A stretch of 64,000 nt of DNA from the NCBI GenBank assembly GCA_910589315.1, contig CAJUTB010000008.1:1-64000 (forward strand), read 5' to 3'. Position numbers and translations under genes: made by a program. The DNA comes from an uncultured Oscillibacter sp. (lineage in GTDB: Bacteria; Bacillota; Clostridia; Oscillospirales; Oscillospiraceae). The notes under the pieces were generated by a model, which was not told where the DNA came from, searched no databases, and was given only the letters and a program-made list of their open reading frames with translations. Positions 1 to 8,851 of the stretch are shown one piece after another (the stretch's first letter is position 1; every line of letters starts with the position of its first letter).

Positions 1-1057
1 GCATCATCCGCTCCATCGGGTAATCCTTCGTATAGCCGTAGCCGCCGAACATCTGGACCGCCTTCGTCGTCACCCACATCGCGGTTTCAGACGCAAACAG
101 CTTCGCCATCGCAGCTTCCTTTGTGCAGCGGATGCCCTGGGTTTTCATCGTCGCCGCCTGGTAGGTCAGCAGACGGGACGCCTCAATCTTCATCTGCATA
201 TCCGCAAACGTAAACTGGGTGTTCTGGAATTTGCTGATGGGCTTTCCAAACTGCACGCGGCCCTTGGTGTAGTTGATGGCTTCTTCCATTGCGCCCTCGG
301 CAATGCCCAGGGACTGCGCGGCAATGCCAATACGGCCGCCGTCCAGAGTCTGCATGGCAATGCCGAAGCCCTTGCCTTCACGGCCCAGCAGGTTTTCTTT
401 CGGGACAATGCAGTCCGTGAACACGAGTTCCGTGGTATGGACGCCATGGAGGCCCATTTTCTCCTCATGTTTGCCTACAGAGAAGCCGGGGAAGCTGCTT
501 TCCACAATGAACGCGGAAATGCCCTTCGTGCCCTTTGCCGGGTCGGTGGAAGCGAACACCACAAATACGCCCGCCTCAGAACCGTTCGTAATAAAGCACT
601 TCGCGCCGTTCAACACATAATGATCCCCGTCCAGCACGGCCACGGTCTGGGTCTTGGAGGCATCGGAACCGGCGTTTGGTTCCGTAATCGCAAAACCGCC
701 CAGCACGCCGCCCTTTGTCAGCATCGGCAGGTATTTTTTCTTCTGCTCCTCGGTGCCGTGCACCAGAATCGGACCATAGCAGAGGCAGTGGCCCGCCACA
801 ATGTCGCTGGTAGAGGCGCACACCCGCGCCAGCTCCTCGGTGCAGATGGCGGAGGACAGATCGTCCGCGCCTGCGCCGCCATATTCCTTCGGCACGGTCA
901 TACCCATAACGCCCAGCTTGAATAACTTTTCCACGTTCTCACGGGGATACTCGCAGTTCCGGTCAATCTCCGCGGCGATGGGCTTTACTTCGTTCTCCGC
1001 AAAAGCCCGGATCATCTTACGGACCAGTTCCTGTTCCCGATTCAGCGTAAAATCCAT
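1..1057 (-). CDS. Acyl-CoA dehydrogenase (butyryl-CoA dehydrogenase-like), 3' end outside window
   Basis: Flavoprotein that oxidises or reduces short acyl-CoA thioesters; in this setting it most likely acts as crotonyl-CoA reductase in butyrate formation. The start is the ATG at 1057, giving MDFTLNREQELVRKMIRAFA, the usual N-terminal helix of the family, with a GGAAGG-type ribosome site just upstream. Near the window edge the reading gives VQMFGGYGYTKDYPMERMM, a signature close to the C-terminal FAD/substrate region of this family. About 352 codons are present; the final part, where the catalytic glutamate region (IYEGT-type motif) is expected, lies beyond base 1. It follows the 4-hydroxybutyryl-CoA dehydratase gene after 43 bases, so both are probably in one transcript. 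Whether EtfAB genes follow cannot be seen. The family call is firm; substrate specificity is inference from the neighbour. Confidence 0.93.
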   Translation of the reverse strand, partial: MDFTLNREQELVRKMIRAFAENEVKPIAAEIDRNCEYPRENVEKLFKLGVMGMTVPKEYGGAGADDLSSAICTEELARVCASTSDIVAGHCLCYGPILVHGTEEQKKKYLPMLTKGGVLGGFAITEPNAGSDASKTQTVAVLDGDHYVLNGAKCFITNGSEAGVFVVFASTDPAKGTKGISAFIVESSFPGFSVGKHEEKMGLHGVHTTELVFTDCIVPKENLLGREGKGFGIAMQTLDGGRIGIAAQSLGIAEGAMEEAINYTKGRVQFGKPISKFQNTQFTFADMQMKIEASRLLTYQAATMKTQGIRCTKEAAMAKLFASETAMWVTTKAVQMFGGYGYTKDYPMERMM

Positions 1058-1100
1058 AGTTCATCCTTCCTTTTCTCAAAAAATCAGCCAACCGGCTTGC

Positions 1101-2555
1101 TTATTCCTTGCCGGTATGTCCCACACCAGCGATGTGAGCGGCAAATTTCTTCTTTTCCTCCAGGCCGGAGAGCTTGGAGTACATCACCTTCTGCGCCTGG
1201 GGAGAACCCGCGCCGTGCATGGACTCCACCAACGCCGTACCGCCGGTCATGTTTTCCAGCAGGCGGCCTACCCGCATCCGGTCCTCGGTGGGCACGCCGT
1301 CCACGCCTTGCAGGTACTTTTCCACCCACTTGCCAATTTCGGGATTCTTCAAATCCGCCTCGGAGGGCATGGTGGCCATAATGCCGCCGCCGATGTCCTG
1401 GGCCAGACGGTCGATGTCGTAAATCAGCTTTGTGACATTGTGCTTGCCCACGTTGGCCAGGAGCCGGTCCACGAAATACGCGCCGGAGGGCGTCGGCTTG
1501 CCCATGCAGGACGCCGCCAGAGAACAGGCATACAGCGTTTCGGCCATATGAATCATCTCGTTCAGCTTGTCCTTGATGTGGCTGGCCTTGCCGGTGCCCT
1601 GGTAATCCGCCCAGAGAGCCGCCGCGCCAATGACCACGTCGCTCACGCCGCCCTTGCAGCCGCCGTAGTTGGAACGGTGATAGCAGGCGAACCGCTCCAC
1701 CAACAGGCCGGAGAACTTGGTTTCGCCGCACATGAACACGTTTTCCCAGGGCACAAACACGTTATCCAGAACGGTCATGCACTCGCCGCCTACGATGCCG
1801 TAGTTGGCGTTGCCCTGGTCAATGCTGCCCTCGAATTTGCGCCCGTCGTTGGTCTGCCGGCCAAAGATATGGGTCACGCCGGGGGCGTCCACCGGAATGG
1901 CGCAGGAGATCGCATATTCGCCCTCGTTCTCCGCCATGCCCATGGTGGGCATAATCAGCATCCAGTGAGAGTTGACCATACCGGTCATGTGGGCCTTCGC
2001 GCCCCGGAGGACCACGCCGTCCTCCCGTTTCTCCACCACATGGACAAACAGGTCCGGGTCCTTCTGCTGGCTGGGACGCAGGGAGCGGTCGCCCTTCACG
2101 TCGGTCATGGCTCCGGCTACCATCAGGTCGTTGTCCTGAATATAGGTCAGGAACTTCTTGAAACGCTCATGATAATCGGTGCCCATGGCCTGATCAATTT
2201 CATAGGTTACGCCATAGGTGGCGTTCATGGCGTCGAAGCCCACGCAGCGTTGATAGCAGGTGCCGGTCTTCTGGGAGATCATCCGCAGCATCTGAATCTT
2301 TTTGATCAGATCGTCCGTGGACTGGTGAACATGGGTAAAGCGGTTGATCTTATGACCGGTCAGATGGGAAGTGGCGGTCATCAAACCGGCGCACTCGGGG
2401 TTGTTCGCCAGAGCATAGGTCATAGCGGCGGAATTCACATGGCCGCGGATAAAGGGGTGATCAATTACCTTTTCGCTTTCCAGCAGCTCGCCCATGACAT
2501 AGACGCGGATTTTCCGTTCCCGCAGGCTGTCCTTGTATTCCTGTGCTGTTTTCAT
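1101..2555 (-). CDS. abfD: 4-hydroxybutyryl-CoA dehydratase / vinylacetyl-CoA isomerase
   Basis: Radical-type dehydratase converting 4-hydroxybutyryl-CoA to crotonyl-CoA, the key step that feeds 4-aminobutyrate or succinate carbon into butyrate. The 484-residue protein has the length of the Clostridium aminobutyricum enzyme. The four [4Fe-4S] ligands are visible with the same spacing, shifted by one residue: Cys100 and Cys104 (GTCYQRCVGFDAMNA), His293 and Cys300 (YHRSNYGGC). The FAD-dependent acyl-CoA-dehydrogenase-like fold is supported by NSHWMLIMPTMGM and FVPWENVFMCGE. Upstream lies nifJ (72-base gap with a hairpin) and downstream an acyl-CoA dehydrogenase, all on the minus strand. No 4-hydroxybutyrate CoA-transferase or dehydrogenase is in the window, so the rest of the pathway must be elsewhere. 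Intact ligands argue for an active enzyme. Confidence 0.96.
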   Translation of the reverse strand: MKTAQEYKDSLRERKIRVYVMGELLESEKVIDHPFIRGHVNSAAMTYALANNPECAGLMTATSHLTGHKINRFTHVHQSTDDLIKKIQMLRMISQKTGTCYQRCVGFDAMNATYGVTYEIDQAMGTDYHERFKKFLTYIQDNDLMVAGAMTDVKGDRSLRPSQQKDPDLFVHVVEKREDGVVLRGAKAHMTGMVNSHWMLIMPTMGMAENEGEYAISCAIPVDAPGVTHIFGRQTNDGRKFEGSIDQGNANYGIVGGECMTVLDNVFVPWENVFMCGETKFSGLLVERFACYHRSNYGGCKGGVSDVVIGAAALWADYQGTGKASHIKDKLNEMIHMAETLYACSLAASCMGKPTPSGAYFVDRLLANVGKHNVTKLIYDIDRLAQDIGGGIMATMPSEADLKNPEIGKWVEKYLQGVDGVPTEDRMRVGRLLENMTGGTALVESMHGAGSPQAQKVMYSKLSGLEEKKKFAAHIAGVGHTGKE

Positions 2556-2589
2556 GCTGTCTGAATCCTCACTTTGTCGTTTTCTTGAT

Positions 2590-2613
2590 GGCGGGGGCCT
2601 TGCGGTCCCCGCC
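2590..2613. other. Stable hairpin between nifJ and abfD
   Basis: Arms GGCGGGGGCC and GGTCCCCGCC around a TTGC loop pair over 10 positions, one of them G-T. Read in the direction of the genes (minus) the hairpin is followed by ATCAAGAAAA rather than a T run, so it is not a clean intrinsic terminator. It may set the ratio of nifJ to abfD message by partial termination or by protecting 3' ends. Confidence 0.5.
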
Positions 2614-2627
2614 GGATTGCTTTGTTT

Positions 2628-5600
2628 TTACTTCCGCTCGCTCATGCTGACGTAAGAATCATAACGCTCCTTCGCGCCCTGGGCGGCCTCCGCAAAGAGG
2701 ACCTTGGCATCCTCGGGGAACTTCGCTTCCAGAGAGGCATACCGCCGCTCGGAACGGAGGAAGTCGATGAAATCGCTGCTGGGGGCTTTGGAATCCAGCG
2801 TAAACGGATTCTTGCCCTCGTCCTTCAGAGCGGGGTTGTAGCGGTACAGGTGCCAGTAACCGGCTTCCACCGCCCGCTTCATCTCCTGCTGGCAGTTGCT
2901 CATACCCTTGGGAATGCCATGGGCGGTGCAGGGCGCGTAGCAGATCACCACGGACGGGCCGGGATACGCCTCCGCCTCCCGGATGGCCTTGAGGGTCTGG
3001 TTGGGGTCCGCGCCCATGGCCACCTGAGCCACGTAGACATAGCCGTAGCTCATGAGCATCATGCCCAGGTCCTTTTTGCGGGTGCGCTTGCCCGCGGCGG
3101 CAAACTGCGCTACCGCGCCGGCATTGGTGGCCTTGGAGGACTGGCCGCCGGTGTTGGAATACACCTCGGTATCCAACACCAACATATTGATATCCATACC
3201 GGAGGCCAGGACGTGATCCAGGCCGCCGAAGCCGATGTCATAGGCCCAGCCGTCGCCGCCGAAGGCCCAGACGGATTTCTTGCTCAGGAATTCCTTGTTT
3301 TGCAGGATGAAGTCCACGGAAGCCTTGTCCTCGGCCTTTACGCCCGCAGTTTCCAGCGCGGCGAGAAGGGCGTCGGAGACCTGACGGGAAACCTCGGCGT
3401 TATCCTTGCCCTCCAGGTATTTTTCGCAGGCTTCCACCGCGACGCCCGCCTCTTTCAGCTGCTTTACGGCGTCGACCAGCTCGGTGTTTACCGTGTTGTG
3501 CGCCTGGAGGAAGCCGAAGGCAAACTCTGCGTTGTCCTCAAACAAGGACTGTTCCCACGGAGGACCGAAGCCCCGCTCGTCGGTGCAATAGGGAGTGGAG
3601 GGGAGCGAGCCGCCGTGGGCCGCCGTACAGCCGGAGGCGTTGCCAATATACATCCGGTCGCCAAAGAGCTGGGTGACAAGCTTGATGTAAGCCGTTTCGC
3701 CGCAGCCTGCGCAGGCGGGCGGGAACTCGTAATAAGGCTTTGCAAACTGGGAACCCTTGACGGTCTTGAAGTTGACCGCATCCTTCTTGACGGGTACGGT
3801 CTCAATGCCGTAGGTCCAGTTCTCCGCCTGGACGGCCTGGGTCTCGGCGGGTTTGAGGGTGAGGGCCGGGGTTTTGGCAATGCAGGCATTCACGCAGCAG
3901 CCGCAGCCCAGGCAGTCATAGGGCGAAACCTGAATACGGAAGCCGTATTTCTCCAGGCCGGGACCCTTGGTGGGAATCGTCTCGAAGCTCTCGGGAGCCG
4001 CTTTCTTTTCCTCCTCCGTCACCAGCACGGGACGGATGGCCGCATGGGGGCAGACATAAGCGCACTGATTGCACTGGATGCAGTTGGCGGCGTTCCACTC
4101 GGGAACTACAATCGCGTCGGCCCGCTTGTCATACTTGGACGTGCCGTTGAGCCACGTGCCGTCCACCGTTCCGTATTTCTGGAACGTGGAGACCGGCAGG
4201 GAGTCGCCCCGCATCTGGTCCAGGGGCTTGAAAATGTCGTGAATGAAATCGTGAATGCCGTCGTCGGTTTCTTCCACCGCAACATTTTTCCAGCTCTCGG
4301 GAATCTCCACTTTATGCAGCGCGCTGACGCCCTCATCCACAGCGGCGCAGTTCATATCAACCACTTTTTGTCCGGCCTTCACCAGATAGGTCTTTTCGAT
4401 GGCGTCCTTCATCGCCGTAATAGCAACGTCCATGGGGATGATGTCCGCCAACTCAAAGAATGCGGATTGCAGCACGGAGTTTGTCCGGTTGCCCAGGCCC
4501 AGGCGCATAGCGATTTCAGAGGCGTTGATTGTGTAGAACTTCGCGCCCTTGTCCGCCAGGCCCCTTTTCAGACGGGCCGGAAGGTGCCGGTCCAGTTCTT
4601 CTTCACTCCACTGACAGTTCAGCAGGAACGTGCCGCCCGCTTTCAGGTCTGCCGCCACGTTGAACTTTTCCAGATACGCCGCGTTATGTACCGCCACGAA
4701 GTCCGCGGACTGCACCAGATACGTCGCGTGAATCGGGTTGTCGCTGAAGCGCAGGTGCGACTGCGTAACGCCGCCGGACTTCTTCGCGTCGTACACGAAA
4801 TACGCCTGGGCGTATTTTTCGGTCAGATCGCCCACGATCTTCACCGAGTTCTTGTTCGCGCCAACGGTGCCGTCGCCGCCGGTGCCCCAGAGCTTGCAGG
4901 AAATCTCGCCGTCCTTGGGGACGTGAATTTCCTTGCAGGGCAGAGAGGTGAAGGTCACGTCGTCCTCAATGCCGATGGTGAATCCGTTCTTGGGCTGATC
5001 CTTATCGAGGTTGTCAAACACGGCGGCAATCTGGCTGGGGGTGGTGTCCTTGCCCGCCAGACCGAAGCGTCCGCCAACAATGGCGTCAAACTTCCGGTCG
5101 GAGCCGGTGAGCACAGCCTTGACATCCAGATACAGCGGCTCGCCCACGGAACCGGATTCCTTCGTCCGGTCCAGAACGGCAACTTTCGTCACCGTCTCCG
5201 GCAGCACGGACAGGAAATGCTTGGCGGAGAAGGGGCGGAACAGGTGGACGGAGATCATGCCGACCTTCCGGCCCTGGCTGTTCAGGAAGTCCACGGTCTC
5301 CCGCATGGTCTCCGTGCCGGAACCCATGGCGACGGCCACTTCCGTGGCGTCGGGCGCGCCGTAGTAATCGTAGAGCTTGTAATTCCGGCCCGTGAGCTTG
5401 TTGATCTCGTCCATGTAGTGCTGCACGATGTCGGGAATGGCCTCATAATGGGAGTTGCCCGCCTCGCGGCCCTGGAAGAATGTCTCGCTGCTGGCGGTAG
5501 TGCCGCGGACGTGAGGATGTTCCGGGTTCAAGCTGTGCTTACGGAAGGCGTTCACCTGGTCCATGTCCACCAGCGGCCGCAGGTCCTCATATTCCAGCGC

Positions 5601-6149
5601 GTCGATCTTCTGGACCTCGTGGGAGGTGCGGAAGCCGTCGAAGAAGTGCATGAAGGGGTGACGGGCCTTGATAGCCGCCAGATGCGCCACCGCGCCCAGG
5701 TCCATAGCCTCCTGGGGGCAGGCGGAAGCCAGCATGGCAAAGCCGATGGAACGGCAGGTCATCACGTCGGAATGGTCGCCGAAGATGGACCACATATTCT
5801 GGGCCACCGTCCGGGCGGAGACGTGGAACACTGCGGGGAGAAATTCGCCCGCCATGCGGAACATGGGGGGGATCATCAGAAGAAGGCCCTGAGCGGCGGT
5901 GTAGGTGGTGGTCAGCGCGCCGGCCTGGAGGGAGCCGTGGCAGGTGCCGGCCGCACCGGCCTCAGACTGCATTTCAATCACCTTCACCGGCTGGCCGAAC
6001 AGGTTCTTCCGTCCCTGGGAAGCCCACTCGTCCACCGCTTCCGCCATTTGAGAAGAAGGGGTAATCGGATAAATGGCCGCGACTTCTGTAAAGGCATAAG
6101 AGGCATACGCCGCGGCGGTATTGCCATCCATGACTGCTTTATGTCCCAT
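2628..6149 (-). CDS. nifJ: Pyruvate:ferredoxin (flavodoxin) oxidoreductase
   Basis: Oxidises pyruvate to acetyl-CoA and CO2 with reduction of ferredoxin in the cytoplasm, the main entry of pyruvate carbon into acetyl-CoA in anaerobes. The chosen ATG at 6149 gives MGHKAVMDGNTAAAYASYAF, the conserved start of the family, and is preceded by a GAGG site; a longer frame upstream has no family similarity. The 1173-residue chain carries all domains in one polypeptide: the pyrimidine-binding region with YPITPSSQMAE near residue 35, two ferredoxin-type clusters around residues 686-700 (CIQCNQCAYVCP) and 742-756 (CLGCGCCVNAC), the N-terminal cysteine motif of the TPP domain near 810 (PPACAGCGE) and the TPP/Mg site GGDGWAYDIGFGG near 968. 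It is the first gene of the nifJ-abfD-acyl-CoA dehydrogenase row and is preceded by a long AT-rich region with a dyad. Confidence 0.97.
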   Translation of the reverse strand: MGHKAVMDGNTAAAYASYAFTEVAAIYPITPSSQMAEAVDEWASQGRKNLFGQPVKVIEMQSEAGAAGTCHGSLQAGALTTTYTAAQGLLLMIPPMFRMAGEFLPAVFHVSARTVAQNMWSIFGDHSDVMTCRSIGFAMLASACPQEAMDLGAVAHLAAIKARHPFMHFFDGFRTSHEVQKIDALEYEDLRPLVDMDQVNAFRKHSLNPEHPHVRGTTASSETFFQGREAGNSHYEAIPDIVQHYMDEINKLTGRNYKLYDYYGAPDATEVAVAMGSGTETMRETVDFLNSQGRKVGMISVHLFRPFSAKHFLSVLPETVTKVAVLDRTKESGSVGEPLYLDVKAVLTGSDRKFDAIVGGRFGLAGKDTTPSQIAAVFDNLDKDQPKNGFTIGIEDDVTFTSLPCKEIHVPKDGEISCKLWGTGGDGTVGANKNSVKIVGDLTEKYAQAYFVYDAKKSGGVTQSHLRFSDNPIHATYLVQSADFVAVHNAAYLEKFNVAADLKAGGTFLLNCQWSEEELDRHLPARLKRGLADKGAKFYTINASEIAMRLGLGNRTNSVLQSAFFELADIIPMDVAITAMKDAIEKTYLVKAGQKVVDMNCAAVDEGVSALHKVEIPESWKNVAVEETDDGIHDFIHDIFKPLDQMRGDSLPVSTFQKYGTVDGTWLNGTSKYDKRADAIVVPEWNAANCIQCNQCAYVCPHAAIRPVLVTEEEKKAAPESFETIPTKGPGLEKYGFRIQVSPYDCLGCGCCVNACIAKTPALTLKPAETQAVQAENWTYGIETVPVKKDAVNFKTVKGSQFAKPYYEFPPACAGCGETAYIKLVTQLFGDRMYIGNASGCTAAHGGSLPSTPYCTDERGFGPPWEQSLFEDNAEFAFGFLQAHNTVNTELVDAVKQLKEAGVAVEACEKYLEGKDNAEVSRQVSDALLAALETAGVKAEDKASVDFILQNKEFLSKKSVWAFGGDGWAYDIGFGGLDHVLASGMDINMLVLDTEVYSNTGGQSSKATNAGAVAQFAAAGKRTRKKDLGMMLMSYGYVYVAQVAMGADPNQTLKAIREAEAYPGPSVVICYAPCTAHGIPKGMSNCQQEMKRAVEAGYWHLYRYNPALKDEGKNPFTLDSKAPSSDFIDFLRSERRYASLEAKFPEDAKVLFAEAAQGAKERYDSYVSMSERK

Positions 6150-7010
6150 TTTTGATCTGATCCTCGATTCTTGTCTGATTTCGGTTTTTACGCCCCGTCC
6201 GGCGGTGCGGCGCAGACCATCCCTCCCCCTGCGCACAGAATCACGCGGGAATTTGGAATTTTCCGCAGCTTGCACTTTCTTAAATATAGCTTTTTTACCT
6301 GGCAGGGTCGATAACCTTTATCGCGTTCTTCATTGCAAATGCCGACAGCATTGCAGAAAGGGCCGTTTCGCAAAAAACGCAAAATAATGGATGCCGTTTT
6401 TCGGCATTTCGGACGAATCCAGACGAATTTTTCCGCGTTTTTACACCGATTTCACCAGGAATACCCGTATTGTACCGGAAATCCAAGGGCTTTGTGAATG
6501 TTGTTTTTTGATTTTTAATTTTATTTTTCTGACTTTTTTCATCCTTTCAAACTGTTGGAAAAGGCCCCGCCGGATGCTGCAAAATTCAGAGTTTTTGAAT
6601 CTTTTTGCAGATAATATCACCCTTTTTTGTAAAATTTGTTAAAATATCCTCCGAAATGTTCCGGAATTGACTCCAGGCCGTCAAAACCGGCATAAGCGGT
6701 TTGCAGGGAGATTTCAAATGTCGTTTTTCCCCAGTTCCAAGGGACCGGTAAATAAATGAAACGGCCGCAGAAAATCAAAAAATGAAAAGAAAAAGTCAGA
6801 AAACAATATCAAATTCATTGTGCAAAACCCACAATACAAATCTTCATTCGACAGAATTCTAACATAGAAAATGGTAAAAAACATGGCAAATCCCTTGAAA
6901 ACATAGAAAAAATACGGGATTTCTGCCTTTGTGCAAAACAGACAAAAACAGCTGGTCCAAAAGGTCGGCATTTGAGATTAAAATACACATTTTCAATAAG
7001 CGGATAGTTC
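6150..7010. other. AT-rich non-coding region between nifJ and the sugar-acid operon
   Basis: Nearly 900 bases separate the divergent nifJ and gntP-type genes. I see no convincing gene: frames are short, low-complexity and lack ribosome sites. It contains a small hairpin at 6391-6407 (ATGCCG, five T, CGGCAT) and a dyad near nifJ listed separately. Its AT richness contrasts sharply with the GC-rich genes on both sides. It probably holds promoters for both directions; a small RNA cannot be excluded. Confidence 0.6.
6283..6323 (-). promoter_or_regulatory. Candidate nifJ promoter region with a perfect dyad
   Basis: On the minus strand a TATATT -10-like box (6283-6288) lies 134 bases before the nifJ start. 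Its -35 region is a poor match to TTGACA. A perfect inverted repeat, CGATAA-N3-TTATCG (6309-6323 on the plus strand), sits exactly there. A weak -35 overlapped by a dyad is what an activator- or repressor-controlled promoter looks like. The regulator is unknown. Confidence 0.4.
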
Positions 7011-7038
7011 TTGAAAAGTTCATATATTGTGATAAAAT
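7011..7038 (+). promoter_or_regulatory. Sigma-A-type promoter of the gntP operon
   Basis: TTGAAA (7011-7016) and TAAAAT (7033-7038) are separated by 16 bases. The position is about 200 bases before the GntP start and leaves a long untranslated leader. Confidence 0.6.
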
Positions 7039-7083
7039 ACAATATCGTAGAGGTCGTTCAGACATCTGGGCCTTTCCGGTCCA

Positions 7084-7106
7084 CGCGAGACGAAATCGTT
7101 TGCGCG
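7084..7106. promoter_or_regulatory. Dyad in the gntP leader, possible operator
   Basis: A 23-base imperfect inverted repeat centred on AA, with arms CGCG...ACGA and TCGT...CGCG, begins about 45 bases downstream of the -10 box. A position just after the transcription start is typical of GntR- or LacI-type repressor operators of sugar-acid operons. Downstream (7125-7180) GGACGGC and GCCGTCC can also pair, so the leader may be structured RNA instead. No regulator gene is adjacent. Confidence 0.35.
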
Positions 7107-7235
7107 AAATCTGGAAGAAAGGGGGACGGCGCATCTGTCTACGAAACGGCTGCGGGTTCGGGAACCCCGTGCCGTCCGGATCGCCCTGGGGCGGACAATT
7201 CATCCCTTATTTTTGTTTTAGGAGGTTTTGCTTTT

Positions 7236-8645
7236 ATGACGCAATTCATTCTTGCAATCATCATTTCCATTGCGATTCTGATTTTCTTCATCGTAAAGCT
7301 CAACGTACATCCGGTCATCTCCCTGTTTGTTGCCGGCGTGATCGCAGGCACCATCCTCGGCAATCCCCTCACCGCAACCGTCGGCTCGATTGCCAGCGGC
7401 TTCGGCGGCACGCTGACCAGCATCGGAATGACCATTATCTTCGGCTCGATCATCGCCTGCTCCATCCGGGACTCCGGCGCGGCGAAGTCGATGGTCAACT
7501 TCTTTATCTCCCTGTTCCGGGGCAAAAACCTGGAACTGGCCACCGGTCTTGCCGCTTTCATCATGTCCATCCCCGTGTTTGGCGATGTGACTATGGTTCT
7601 GATCAGCCCCCTGTGCGCCATGATCTCCAAGCGGCAGAACCGTCCTATGGGCCTGATGGCTTCCATGACCATCCTGCCCCTGAACCTGACCCACTCCATG
7701 GTACCCCCCACCCCCGGCATCCTGGCCGTTTCCCTGTTGCTGGGCGCGGACCTGGGCATGGTCATTCTCTGGGGTATCGTGTGCTCTCTGGCCGCTTACA
7801 TCCTTACTTGGGCGCTGATGCGCGGCTGGGCTGCCAAGGACTACTATCCCCCGAAGCCCACTTACGTGGAAGGCGTGGAAGAAGCCAAGGGCAACGACTA
7901 TCGTGATCTTCTGATCAAGGAAGACGGCCTGCCCAACGTTCTGGCCGCCATGTCCCCCATTCTGCTCCCCGTCATCCTCATTGCCGCGGCTTCCTTTGCG
8001 GACATGGCCCTGGAAGAGGGCAACTCCGTCCGTACCTTCCTGGACACCATCGGCAACCGGAACATTGCTCTGTTCCTGGGCGTCTGCTGCGGCTGGCTGC
8101 TGGCTTTCACGCATAAAGACAAGGCTCTGGCCTCCTACAACAAGACCTCCGGCAAGAACGAGACCAGCCTGAGCAAGATGCTGTTTAACGGCTGGGTTGG
8201 CGAGGCTCTGGAAGTCGCGCTGGCTCCCCTGATCATCACCGGCTTCGGCGGCGGCTTTGCTCAGATCATCAAAGAGGCTCCCGCCGCTGCGGAACTGGGC
8301 GAAGTGGTTGTCAAGTTCGGCATCCCCGGTCTGCTGGTTCCGTTTGTCATCGGCGCCGCGATGGAATGCGCAGTCGGTTCCCGTACCACGGCCGGCATGA
8401 CCGCCGCTGGTCTCTGCCTGCCCATGCTGGGTTCCTTGGGCATCACTCCCGTCGCCTGTGCCGTCATGATTGGCGCGGGCACCATGATTGTCTCTCACGT
8501 CAACGACTCCGGCTGGTGGGTTTCTATGTCCATGTTCAATATGGATACCAACCGCACCTTCAAGTATAACACCCTCGTGGGCGGCGTTGCCGGTCTGTTT
8601 GCCGGTATCATCGGCGCAATCCTCATCATAGCCGGCATCATGTAA
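7236..8645 (+). CDS. GntP-family sugar-acid permease
   Basis: Integral membrane H+ symporter of the GntP family (gluconate and related hexonates, hydroxy acids). The ATG at 7236 follows GGAGG by 10 bases and opens with a membrane helix (MTQFILAIIISIAILIFFIV). The 469-residue length and about a dozen hydrophobic segments fit the family. Typical features are IPVFGDVTMVLISPL, the loop HSMVPPTPGILAV, and VIGAAMECAVGSRTTAGMTA with SHVNDSGWW near the C-terminus. It heads a row with a dehydratase (8852) and a DapA-type aldolase (10592), which points to uptake of a hexonate or similar acid that is dehydrated and split inside the cell. The exact substrate is not readable from sequence. Confidence 0.92.
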   Translation: MTQFILAIIISIAILIFFIVKLNVHPVISLFVAGVIAGTILGNPLTATVGSIASGFGGTLTSIGMTIIFGSIIACSIRDSGAAKSMVNFFISLFRGKNLELATGLAAFIMSIPVFGDVTMVLISPLCAMISKRQNRPMGLMASMTILPLNLTHSMVPPTPGILAVSLLLGADLGMVILWGIVCSLAAYILTWALMRGWAAKDYYPPKPTYVEGVEEAKGNDYRDLLIKEDGLPNVLAAMSPILLPVILIAAASFADMALEEGNSVRTFLDTIGNRNIALFLGVCCGWLLAFTHKDKALASYNKTSGKNETSLSKMLFNGWVGEALEVALAPLIITGFGGGFAQIIKEAPAAAELGEVVVKFGIPGLLVPFVIGAAMECAVGSRTTAGMTAAGLCLPMLGSLGITPVACAVMIGAGTMIVSHVNDSGWWVSMSMFNMDTNRTFKYNTLVGGVAGLFAGIIGAILIIAGIM

Positions 8646-8703
8646 GACGATCATTCCGCATAATCCCTTCCTGTATTGGCCTCTTACGAAAGAAAACACA
8701 TCA

Positions 8704-8740
8704 GGACCGCCGCTGCCTTCAGAACTGGCGGCGGCGGTCC
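8704..8740 (+). other. GC-rich hairpin between permease and dehydratase genes
   Basis: GGACCGCCGC pairs with GCGGCGGTCC across a 17-base loop. It is followed by CTTTGCC, not a T run. It may be an attenuator or processing site that lowers expression of the downstream enzymes relative to the permease. It lies in the 206-base gap 8646-8851, which otherwise shows nothing. Confidence 0.45.
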
Positions 8741-8851
8741 CTTTGCCCCGGACAGCGGCTTCGCGCCGCAGAAAAAAGAAAAACAAACGGACGGTTTTTT
8801 CAAAGAAACCGGCCGCACAACATTCAAAAACGATTTGGAGGAGATTTTACT

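Noticed and set aside
801..6155. Very long open frames on the plus strand opposite abfD and nifJ (801-2564 and 2622-6155)
   Set aside because: They mirror GC-rich genes with clear family identity on the minus strand, contain repetitive His/Gly/Ala/Val composition and have no ribosome sites or recognisable domains.
6391..6642. Possible 83-residue protein in the nifJ upstream spacer
   Set aside because: AT-driven Phe/Ile-rich translation, no ribosome site, no similarity to any family I know.
7218..8786. 522-codon minus-strand frame opposite the GntP permease gene
   Set aside because: Low-complexity Gly/His/Gln/Asp-rich translation typical of an antisense frame; the plus-strand permease is certain.
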